This document shows positions 1-8,149 of a DNA stretch of 13,463 bases, one piece after another. This stretch comes from Zygnema cylindricum (Eukaryota > Streptophyta > Zygnematophyceae > Zygnematales > Zygnemataceae). The notes beneath the pieces are model-generated. The model was given only the letters and a program-made list of their open reading frames with translations, was not told where the DNA came from and ran no database searches. Location of the stretch: the NCBI GenBank assembly GCA_037447655.1, contig JBBHKE010003469.1, positions 1 to 13,463 of the forward strand, in the 5' to 3' direction. The position numbers and the translations under genes are program-made. The stretch's first letter is position 1, and every line of letters begins with the position of its first letter.

Positions 1-30
1 CGTGGTACCAATCGCAATCTAACACCTCAT

Positions 31-118
31 TCACTGGCACGACCTGATGGAAGGGTGTTACAAATATTACTGCCAGTAAACGTGTTCGTACGATTACTGG
101 GAACGCCTGATGGAAGGT
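31..118. repeat. Short imperfect direct duplication
   Basis: The word CCTGATGGAAGG occurs at 43-54 and again at 106-117. The bases before each copy also match imperfectly (TCACTGGCACGA against TTACTGGGAACG), so this is a roughly 63-bp offset duplication rather than a chance word. Both copies lead into GTTA. Function is unknown. Confidence 0.5.
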
Positions 119-1100
119 TACCCTAAAAATACATCAACCTTAATAGCGATTCATGGTGTAGTTCTGGTTTTGACATCAATGGTGGTATTTACTCCAAACT
201 TACAATGAAAACGACAAGGTACATCATTTTTGTTTCGACTTCAACTTAACCCTAAAAAACTTAGGAAAACCTGAAGTAAATTATCGATTCATCGCGATAA
301 AATCATCAGATCGTAATGTCGGCCCATTTATCTAAATATTACGATATTTTTCCCCTCGATATATCGAAGACACATATCGATTGTTGGCCACCCCAACTGA
401 GGTACATATTGAATACCCGCAAAGGGTCTTCGACACACATCAGTATTGATTACACTTCACAGCCGCAGATTACACGGTACCGTACAGCTTCTGGATGACG
501 CTTGCGCAAAAGTATATAGAATAATATATTCACTACTTTGGTAATTCAGTACGTCGTTTCGTGCCATTTTTGGCAGTTCATCACCTTTTTATCCTTTTTC
601 GTGCATTTTTGCGGTAACTCTCCTCGTTTCCAAACTTCTCCCTAACAATTATCCTAACCCTAATTGCAGACTATATTTCTCACCCGGAACTCAACGTAGT
701 TACCTCTCTCTGTTTTCCAACCATCTGCCCTCAAATCATTATCCCTAGGGGCAATGTCTATTGTAAGGGAGAGCCCTTCGTTAAGCTCGTCGGATGTAAT
801 AACGATAACTGAGAATGAAAGTTATCTATCCGTTAGAGCACTTTCGAACATATTAGACGCAGCCACGTGTATATGTAGCTGTACGATTCGGTAATGATGA
901 AATTTTTAGGAAAAGTGAAAACACAAAAAATAAACGTGAAATTTTTTGTAACATGGTCACCTAAATGTTTTGCGTTGTCATCTTCGCTTTCTAAAACAGC
1001 ACACGTGGCACTTTTATTTTTTTTATTGTTCTTATTTCGTAAGATTTTAAAATTAGTTTCCTCAAAATTGTACAATCTTTATTGCAAAAATTGCGATTAG
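119..1100. other. Intergenic stretch without a recognisable gene
   Basis: The open frames here (for example 316-498 + and 833-1100 on both strands) are short, overlap each other on opposite strands and resemble nothing I recognise. Isolated telomere-like words (CCCTAA or CCCTAAA) occur near 115, 248 and 653. A TTCGTGC(C)ATTTTTG word is repeated at about 558 and 598. CACGTG occurs at 864-869 and 1002-1007. 340-385 is rich in CGATAT words, as is 5205-5240. Confidence 0.5.
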
Positions 1101-1230
1101 TTTCCCCCCTTCGATCGGGCGGTGTGATTTAAACTCCGAAGATTCCGGGACTAGAAACGACATTTTTTTTTGGACGCCTTCCACGTGGCCAACTGTTGTT
1201 CGTACGTTCCGAAAGGAAGGTGTGCCATTC
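1101..1230 (+). repeat. Dispersed repeat, copy C (5' part only)
   Basis: This segment aligns along its length with 5563-5700. Shared landmarks in order are CCTTCGATCG, a TGTGAT core, AAACT(C/T)CGAA, a CATTTTTT/AATTTTTT T-run, TGGACG(C/A)CTT, an ACGTG word, TTGTTGGT or similar, and a terminal GTGNCATTC. The order and spacing are kept while many bases differ, so these are old copies of one dispersed element. Similarity stops after about 1230, where copy A continues into its own 3' part. No coding capacity is visible. Confidence 0.6.
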
Positions 1231-1295
1231 TGCGTGTGACGGCGCTGTCACGCCTGTCCATGTTACCAAACACCGTTTCTGAACGAGTATAACGC

Positions 1296-1428
1296 TGTAC
1301 GGTAAATTTTGTAAGGTACATTTGTACGGTAAACTTTGTAAGGTACATTTGTACGGTACATTTTGTAAGGTACATTTGTAAGGTACATTTGTAAGGTACA
1401 TTTGTAAGGTACATTTGTACGGTACATT
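1296..1428 (+). repeat. 13-bp minisatellite, about ten units
   Basis: Tandem units of the type TTGTAAGGTACAT fill the block, with variants of 12-14 bp. Some junctions read TGTACGGTACA, a dyad of TGTAC and GTACA around one base. The 13-bp unit has no stop in any minus-strand frame, so the array creates overlapping minus-strand open frames with a 13-residue Tyr/Pro/Cys/Thr repeat (39 bp, three units). Those frames are a by-product of the repeat and I do not call them genes. Confidence 0.9.
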
Positions 1429-1604
1429 CCGGTTTGATTTGGTGAAGCTTGTGACTTGTGCATCACCAGAAAACGACATTTGTCCCACTCTCCTTCAACT
1501 GGGAACCTTGCAAGGGAGGTCGATTTATTTGTTTGGGAGCGAAAGTGTTGGTTTATCCGTTGACTTTTTGCGTAAACGAAGGGCTTTCTCCGTTACAATG
1601 GACG

Positions 1605-1766
1605 TTTGCCCTAACCCTAATTGTAAATCTTAATCGGAAACCTTCCATCCTAAACCCTGACCGTCAGCCTAACCCTAGCTTTAACATTAGACTACTTTTA
1701 ATTCCAGCTCTTAACCTTAGGCCAAACTCCAAGAGTAGTCTGAACTATTGCCTCTTTATCTGTCTT
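1605..1766 (+). repeat. Degenerate telomere-like zone
   Basis: Before the regular array there are scattered CCCTAA, CCCTAG, CCTAAACCCTGA and CTTAACCTTAGG words separated by unrelated bases. The density falls away from the array, as expected for mutated telomeric DNA or a decayed edge of the interstitial block. Confidence 0.6.
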
Positions 1767-1792
1767 TAACCCTAACCCTAACCCTCACCTTC

Positions 1793-1885
<93 letters not shown>

Positions 1886-1892
1886 CCCTAAT
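1767..1892 (+). repeat. Interstitial telomeric repeat with 19-bp higher-order unit
   Basis: This is a block of CCCTAA and CCCTAAA units. From 1794 to 1869 there are four exact copies of CCCTAACCCTAACCCTAAA (6+6+7 = 19 bp), then two more CCCTAA units to 1881 and a broken CCCTCCCTAA end. The 5' edge has CCCTCA and CCTTCA variants. CCCTAAA is the usual plant telomere repeat (C-strand) and CCCTAA the six-base form. Non-telomeric sequence on both sides makes the block interstitial within this window. Confidence 0.95.
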
Positions 1893-2321
1893 TTGTAACT
1901 AATGTTTTTGTTGTAACGTTATATCAATGTAGCTTTCAACTCAATCGAGAATCTTTGTCAAACTCTCGCTTCACTCCCGCGCCGTAAGGAACTTCACTTT
2001 AGTGAAGTGAATCCGTATTATAATATTTTGTTGTTATTTCATGTTCAGATTTTCTTACCTTCAGAAGTAAAGTTTTAGTCAATGGTACAATAATGTTTGA
2101 CAAGATCCATTCTTCTAAAAAACTGTTTTTCCAAACATCAAGGGTTGGGAGTGGATTGGTTAAAGTGGATTTTAAAGTGGATCTTAACCTTAATATGATT
2201 CCCAAAGGGCATAAAACCAGAGCTATCTATGGCTAAACATGTCTCTTAGAAGTGAAAAGTCGATGAATAATGCCCTATATAATAATAATAAAAAACCCTA
2301 AAAAACATGCTTTTCATGTAG
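1893..2321. other. AT-rich spacer with a palindrome and a small tandem repeat
   Basis: No gene is recognisable. 1991-2008 is a dyad with arms ACTTCACT and AGTGAAGT around TT. TTAAAGTGGAT is tandemly doubled at 2160-2170 and 2172-2182. An ATA/AAT-rich tract around 2275-2300 precedes the possible splice acceptor at 2320-2321. Confidence 0.5.
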
Positions 2322-3195
2322 GCCCGACAACCGTCACTCCCAATCCGAATGGAGCGACAAATCCCTCCACCGGAATTAGTGTTGGAGAATCATAGGATGC
2401 AAGAGGAGAGGAGGGAGTATCATGTGAGAGATGATACTATGAGGGAGATTCCTTCTCCATTCGGGGAGAGCAGTAAAGTGGTGAGACCTAGTTTTGTTAG
2501 AAAAGAGTTCCCATGAATTTCTGTCGTCAATTTGTAATTCGCATGTTGAAAGAGTAATAGGGAGGTGGCGAGGGAGAGGGAGGGGGAGGGGGAGGGGGAA
2601 GGACGGGGAGGGGAGGGGGAGAGATAGAGAGAGCGAAAACGACCTTGTTGGTGTGACATTTTTTCATAATGTAGTTTTAGAATCAAAAGTTTGTTTCACA
2701 GTGACTTTATTTTCATCATGATACTTTGACTTTTTTTTTTACCTTGTTTCTTACTTTGTGTTTGACTTTGTTTTTTTATTTGAATTTCAGAAAGCTTACC
2801 GATTGGTCGACTGTCTTGACATTCGCTGGCAAGATGAGTTCAATGGAAAAATCATTTTTATATTTTTTGGTTTTCTCATTTTTCATGTAAGTAATTTTTT
2901 TTGAAGTCGTGACAGTTTTACCATTTTCACTCCATTGTTTTTTCCTAACTTGACGCTTTTGAAGAATAAAATGTTGGTCTTTCAATTATTTCTGTATTTT
3001 CTCTTTCATTTTATGTCATAGGGCGGGTGAGGAAAGCTTTCCACTTTTATCATTGAGGTTTTTGTTGTTTATTTTGCTTGCCGAGTTTTCTGCTCTTGAC
3101 TTCATATCTTTTTGCATTAGGAAATTAGTGGAGGTGGAAAATTTAGGCCAGTTAGGAAAAAGTTTTTCTATTGGTTTTCCAAGATGGATTGGTAG
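2322..3195 (+). CDS. Tentative three-exon gene, unknown product
   Basis: I do not recognise this product. An open frame follows an acceptor-like ATGTAG (AG at 2320-2321), has an ATG at 2349 and reads MERQIPPPELVLENHR with a charged continuation (RREY, RDD). Unspliced, it stops at 2514-2516 after 55 residues. A GTGAGA donor at 2481 would instead end exon 1 at 2480 in phase 0. Exon 2 would be 2791-2886 (acceptor TTTCAG, donor GTAAGT), reading KAYRLVDCLDIRWQDEF and then a hydrophobic T-rich run. Exon 3 would be 3121-3195 (acceptor GCATTAG), with a stop at 3193-3195. All three junctions are phase 0, giving about 100 residues from the ATG. The first exon vaguely recalls the N-terminal part of a Ty3-type gag, but too weakly to call. 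The splice sites were picked by eye, so chance agreement is possible. Confidence 0.25.
2416..2438. repeat. Perfect 8-bp hairpin
   Basis: The arms AGTATCAT (2416-2423) and ATGATACT (2431-2438) enclose the loop GTGAGAG. It lies inside the small + strand open frame, so it may simply reflect local sequence. Confidence 0.6.
2560..2633 (+). repeat. G-run purine tract with G-quadruplex potential
   Basis: Between about 2571 and 2620 there are many runs of three to five G separated by one to five bases, on a strand that is almost pure purine. This easily meets the usual four-run quadruplex pattern. It also creates an Arg/Gly-rich + strand open frame (2494-2721) and a Pro/Ser-rich minus frame; neither looks like a gene. 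Confidence 0.75.
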
Positions 3196-3260
3196 AAATT
3201 AGATGCAAAAAAGTTGGAGATGAAGTTGAAGAAGTAGTCTAATTCTATAGAAGATTTGCT

Positions 3261-3340
3261 CAACACGGTCAAACACGGTCAAACACGGCCAAACACGGTC
3301 AAACACGGTCAAAGATGGTCAAACACGGTTAAATTTGGTC
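3261..3340 (+). repeat. 10-bp minisatellite, eight units
   Basis: Eight consecutive units of exactly 10 bp follow the consensus AAACACGGTC with few substitutions. The last units diverge to AAAGATGGTC, AAACACGGTT and AAATTTGGTC. There are no insertions or deletions, so the register is perfect. The array is open in more than one + frame. Confidence 0.95.
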
Positions 3341-3963
3341 AAACAGCCGTTCACAGCATGGTGGATCTATTTGGGAGTGGAGGATGCTCTCCAAGGAAGT
3401 CCTACAGCGCTTTGGCTGCTTATGTTTTTCTTAGTTCATCCGGCATGGTAAGTTGGTTTATTCCTCAACACTACATTATATGAGAACTTACAAATGGATT
3501 TAACTCAGGACTTCATCTCTTATTGATATTATACCTGTTCGAGCCATCAAATATTGGATACCTAGCACAAGTAAACTAATTTAAATATTACGGAAATTAT
3601 TGTGACTTTCACGCATATATGGGGTCCTTTAAAATCCTCTTATCTTGAAATCTCAGTTTCGCTCTAACATCCATTGACTATAAAATTTTAAAGAATTGTT
3701 CCGATAAAACTGCATTGATTTAAGTTATCTCACCAGAATAAAAGTGCTTTTTATTTTAATGTGACAGCTGGATTACCTATTGTTGCTTTAGAAGGGCCCT
3801 CCTTTCGAAAAATGGCTTTCACATTGTTATCGGATTGCAATCGTTTTTGATCGAACATCTCGGTAGAGGGTCTCCAATTGAGACTTTTTGGGGTCCAACT
3901 TCGGCCATTTTTCCAGCGAGGGTGGTGGAGACAAGTCATCAGGACTCGGAGGGAGACACACAT
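3341..3963 (+). CDS. Tentative two-exon fragment, possible membrane protein
   Basis: The product is not recognised. Directly after the 10-bp array, one + frame reads KQPFTAWWIYLGVEDAL and then a Leu/Phe-rich segment (LWLLMFFLVHPA), reaching a strong GTAAGT donor at 3448. An acceptor GTGACAG at 3766-3767 restores the same frame, since codon TG plus C gives Cys. The frame then continues through Cys- and Arg-rich sequence, SKNGFHIVIGLQSFLIEHL and a hydrophilic end (SHQDSEGDTH) to a GTAAGA donor at 3964. Without that splice it stays open to a stop near 4080. An alternative acceptor at 3790-3791 gives the same downstream frame. There is no initiator: the frame runs back through the array to a stop at 3248-3250. 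The SKNGFHIVI part recalls a Rossmann beta strand of short-chain dehydrogenases only faintly. It may be a gene fragment or chance. Confidence 0.22.
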
Positions 3964-5270
3964 GTAAGAAATCTCAAGGCCTCCTTCTTTGTAACTCTTA
4001 GAGGATTTGTTGGTCCCATGCAATATGTGCAATTTGGGCATGCTTTCAAGTTTAGAACTGGAAATTTTAAAGTATGACATTATATGTTGCAGTGACTGTT
4101 TGATTCTCGGTGACGAAAACTCCTCCCTCTCTCTCCCTCTTTTGACTTCGAAATTTTTGGTTGGGTTGTCGGTTATTCATAACAGATTCGTCGTGAATGC
4201 AAAATATCTAATCATAAATTCGGCGGAGAACTCAATTCTTCAGAAATACACTGGATTGTCTCCATCATTAATGACTTTTTGGAGGAGCATTCTTTGAATA
4301 ACCGAGTGTAAATAAAATCAAAACCGCGTGCACTTTCCGTGTTCAATAAGTTCAGTTTTTTGCATCAACACTCAGGCAAGTTCGTTGGTATAGTAAATGG
4401 ATAGCTTTGTCTTATAATCCTCAATTAACCTCGAGAGTTGTCAAGCATTCCCATGTTGTTTTTATCCTAAGGTTGAAGGACTTAGGTTGCTACTTGTGAA
4501 AATATTCTCAAGGTTTTAGAGTTACACAGTAAATCTACTTTAGGTGTTTTAGTGTGTTTCTTCGGGGCAACCTTGAGTTCTTTGTTGCTGGAAATCAAGT
4601 CAAATGCTAGTCACTGCAATTTCGAAATATATCATTTTGATGAGCTCATTTTTGTTTTCAAAATATAGTTTGTTAAGGTTGGCCAAATGATGAAGGCTCG
4701 GTTTCATTTTTTTATATGTATATTTTTATCCACATATATATGCTCATGTCTTATCTGTTCAAATCACTTCCCATAGTGATGTTTTTGTAATCATAATGGC
4801 TTTATATGTTTCCACCCTTACAAATGAAAGAAAATATTGCTGACAGTATTACAAGTTTAAACGATTTTTCCAACGGTTTTTTGCTTGCGTCTTGTCTCAT
4901 AATGATAAGGTCGGAGCTGCCTTTTAATATATGGATTTTTGAACCACATATTATCGATGTGTTTCTTTCAACATGGGTACAACATGTAACATCAGTTAGT
5001 CACAATACATGATTCGTGCCACAAAACCTTGTTAGAAAATGGTTTAAAAAAGTCAGAATATTCTTTGGCGGATGGGCACACAGTAAATTTATAAGTTTTT
5101 GATTATGGAGTATATGACCCCTGATTCAGCTATAGTTGCTGGTGCGATTGAGGTCTGCAACATAAACATTTGTTGTGTATCGTTTTTGGGTGAGCAATTT
5201 TGTATTTTCGTATCGATATTTTATTGTCGATATACATCAATTTGTTATATCGCGCCGATAGTAGGTCATT
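3964..5270. other. T-rich stretch without a convincing gene
   Basis: The + strand is T-rich. An acceptor-like TATATGTTGCAG ends at 4092 and an open frame (4007-4297) continues past it, ending near 4295. A further frame lies at 4806-5012. Both are short and biased to Ile, Leu and Phe, as expected of T-rich DNA. If exon 3341-3963 spliced to 4093 in phase 0, the first codon would be a stop. A CGATAT-rich patch occurs at about 5210-5260. Confidence 0.45.
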
Positions 5271-5400
5271 AGGCCCAAAGGTCGCAAAAGGTTACCCAAA
5301 ACCGTAACCGACCGTTACCCAATTACCCGCGTCGGATTCGGAACGGATTCGGGTGCCAAATTTGGGGGGCCGGGCGGGTTCGGGCGGGTGATTCACAGAC
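5271..5400. repeat. CpG-rich patch with GGTTAC dyads
   Basis: This short island of CG-rich sequence stands out from AT-rich surroundings. GGTTACCC, CCGTAACC, CCGTTACCC and ATTACCCG follow one another, so GGTTAC/GTAACC and GTAAC/GTTAC pair as nested inverted repeats. CGGATTCGGAACGGATTCGGGT and GGGCGGGTTCGGGCGGGT tandem words follow. Such CGGGT-type words are common in terminal regions of plant DNA transposons, but I find no partner end in the window, so this stays a guess. Confidence 0.45.
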
Positions 5401-5562
5401 GAAAAATAAAATCGGTTACGATCGATATGGCTGCCAAGCAATGTCTCGATATGTGGAGCTGCAAAAATACAGCTTTAATGTCTCATCAGTTTTGGACGCT
5501 CTCGAGTTCACTTTCGATGTACCGCACACCATTTGGCAAGCTTATAATATTTTAAATATAAT

Positions 5563-6192
5563 TTCCTTCCTTCGATCGAGCAATGTGATGTAAACTTCGA
5601 ATGTTTCGAAAACTCTGAAGATAAGCGACATAATTTTTTGGACGACTTCTACGTGCGCAACTTTTGTTGGTCAAGTTCCTAACAGAGATACGTGTCATTC
5701 GTTTCAATTATGAGTTCCAAAATAGTTTCAAATTGGTTTTGATAAGCATCGATTAGTTAGTGTTTGGTTCATTCCATTTCAACTATTTTTTGATTCGTTC
5801 TGATTATCGTTTTGATTATTCGTTTTACTTGCCATCTTGTCGTCTTTCCGTTGTTTTTTCCTCGATTTCTCTTTTTGTTTATTCCCCCGTCATGTGGTTT
5901 ATCAGTTCTTACAATGCTATTTCCTTTTGTTCCCATGGACTCGGATGGTTTACCGTCGCGCGTTTTAATAAAGTCGGCCCCCCCTTTTTTTTTTATTCAG
6001 TTACAATGGATTACAATCGCTCACAATCAGTCAAGATTAGTTTCAATTAGTGCCAAATTTTCATTGAAGCTTGTTTCTTGTTTCTACTTTGAAACGGGTT
6101 TTCAATTGCAGCGAATTCCCGTACTTTTTCTCTACTCTGTAAAAAGTGTAAAAATTTCGCACAAAAAGAAAGCACTTTTTATTTCTAGCCTT
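5563..6192 (+). repeat. Dispersed repeat, copy A (longest)
   Basis: Its first 138 bp match copy C (1101-1230). 5701-5820 matches 9226-9355 in copy B (TTTCAATTA, CAAAATAGTT, GTTTGGTTCATTC and TTCTGAT landmarks). 5999-6192 matches 9366-9561 closely: AATCAGTCAAGATTAGTTTC, TGCCAAATTTTCATTGAA, GGGTTTTCAATTGCAGCGAA, CTCTACTCTGTAAAAAGTGT and TTTCTAGCCTT. A segment of about 175 bp (5822-5998) is missing from copy B and is flanked by TTATTC at 5816-5821 and 5993-5998. No conserved coding frame links the copies. The open frames at 5760-6246 are not supported as genes. Confidence 0.75.
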
Positions 6193-8078
6193 ATCTCTTT
6201 GTTGCGACTAATCTTTAGTGTATGTAACAAATTTAGAAATATATAGTGTAACAATATAATAATATAACAATATAGTGTATTTAACCAAATTGGGCATATA
6301 TCAGTCGTTACATGAGACAAAAACAAGTACAACAATCTAAATAGGTTTAACAAAATTGGGTTTGATTTAATTGCGACAGAAAACCACAAATAGTAGAAAA
6401 AATTGATTCTGAAATAATTAAAAAAACAAAAAAACAAACAAACAAGGAAGAGTTTATTCACTCGTGTTGAACAGACTGGCTAAAAACAAAAAAAAAGCGA
6501 ATGCAAACAGGAGAAGGGTTTCGAAAGAAAGAAAAAAAACACATATATTCGCCTAAAGCAACTTGCCCCTGAAAAAAAAAAAAAAAAAAAAACCTTGTAA
6601 GGAACCAATTTTTACTGCGAGCCTCAGTTTATCACAAGGGAACTCAAAATCAACTGCCTCTGAAAAAGAATATATGTATCTATCAATTTAAAAAAAAAAA
6701 AAAAAATCTTATCAATTCAAAGCGAAAAACCCCTATTAATTCTGGAAAAGAAAATCCTACCAGCTCTGGAAAAAAACAAACCCTTTAAATTCTGAAAAAA
6801 GGGGTCCAATCAGTTCTGAAAACTGAGCTCAATTTTACAAATTGCCCTTTCCTCTCCGAAACAGTAATTGCAGTAAAAAACATTAAAACTGTTCTTTGCA
6901 AACTCTTAAATAAATAAGACAAAAAAACAGCCCACGGAAACTGCAGAGGACATAAAAAATTGCAAAACCAATAACATGAAAACTACAAAAAGATAGCCCA
7001 ATTTGGCCACTTTCTACGTATGATAGGAACAATGTGAAAAAACAAAACAATGTGGACCCATTCTTCTAACCACTCCCAGTTGCAACAATAAATAACCCGA
7101 CAGAGAAATTAACAAATAAATGAATAAATTAGCGAACACAGATACGCAGAAGAAACAGAATTGAGATTTCAAATCGTCAAAAAAACTGTAAAGGTTCAAA
7201 GCATTGAATCAACATTCAAAATAGTTAAGAAAAAAAGTTCAAAAACTATTAAGATAAAAATTATTGCAGTCACTTTGTCGAAAAAAAGCTGCGAAGATCC
7301 AAACCATCGGATTGGAGTCCAAATGTCAATAACCACGATTTTAGAAAAAAACTCAGGGAAAGTTCAAAAACACTAAAATAGGACAACCTCTCCTTGGCAA
7401 GCGGAAAATTCACAGAAGAATGATTAGTTACCTTCATGCAATACATTTTTCTTCAGAATTCAGCTTTTTACATTACAAAATAACAATTGTGGTGGATTAA
7501 AAAATTCGAAAAAATGGAGCAGGTAGTACCAACAAAAATGCCCTAAACTAGAGAAACTCCCTCCGAGATAACATTATCAAACAACAAATGGATATTTTTC
7601 TTGAAAAGAAAAAAAAGGATAGCCTCATTTCCACCATAGTAATCATGCTCAATTACTTTTTAAACCTTTCAATTCACCGAAAAAAAGGTGCATAAAATTC
7701 AAGATTGATTCAGTTAAAGAAAATGCATAACACAACATCAATTTTGAACCATATTATGGCAAAAATAACACTTTTCAAAACCTCAATTCAGTTAGAGAAA
7801 AGGTCATGAAAGATCACAAATCCACAACCTCAATTCTGAACCAAATTATCCCTCAAAGAAACTATAGAACAAAGAAAAAGAAGCACTTATGGCAACGATC
7901 GCAGGAAATTTTGGTCAAATTGGCGTTCAAGGGAATTGAAGCTTCTCTCGGATTAAAAACAGCCAATTTTAAGTAACGAATGGTGGAATTTAGCTTTATG
8001 TGGCAATAACAACAGTAATTGAGCGGTTTTCGATTGAATTGCTGATAAATTAGCTTCAGAAACTGATACTATTTGCCT
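6193..8078. other. A-rich stretch without a recognisable gene
   Basis: The + strand becomes strongly A-rich from about 6240. It contains a 21-A run (6572-6592) and a 17-A run (6690-6706); the latter lies between two TATCAATT words (6681-6688 and 6710-6717). Between about 6571 and 6860 a (T/C)CTG(A/G)AAA word recurs every 20-85 bases. ATATAGTGTA is repeated at 6241 and 6272. Open frames are short and Lys-rich on + or Phe/Leu-rich on minus. If a minus-strand transcript crosses here, this would be intron or 3' UTR, which I cannot show. Confidence 0.45.
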
Positions 8079-8149
8079 TCAATCGCAACTCTTGTCCGAG
8101 AAAATGACCTGCTCCTCTTGTTGTTGGTCCTTCCTTTTTTGGGGAAACA

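Noticed and set aside
1235-1256. GTGAC/GTCAC hairpin as a terminator or RNA element
   Set aside because: Only five paired bases plus a bulge, and no gene context; expected by chance at this length.
1296-1428. CRISPR-like array
   Set aside because: Units are contiguous without spacers, and the surroundings are eukaryotic; the same holds for 3261-3340 and 11228-11497.
1129-1488. Minus-strand open frame of 119 codons with a Tyr/Pro/Cys repeat
   Set aside because: The repeat follows from the 13-bp minisatellite, which is open in all minus frames; the flanking residues come from unrelated repeat copy C.
5760-6246. Open frames of 96 and 144 codons on the + strand
   Set aside because: They lie inside dispersed repeat copy A, are Phe/Ser/Leu-rich from T-rich DNA, and are not kept in copy B.
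6468-6477. TGAACAGAC word shared with the GA block start at 9561 as a displaced repeat junction
   Set aside because: Nine matching bases without extension on either side; too short to separate from chance.
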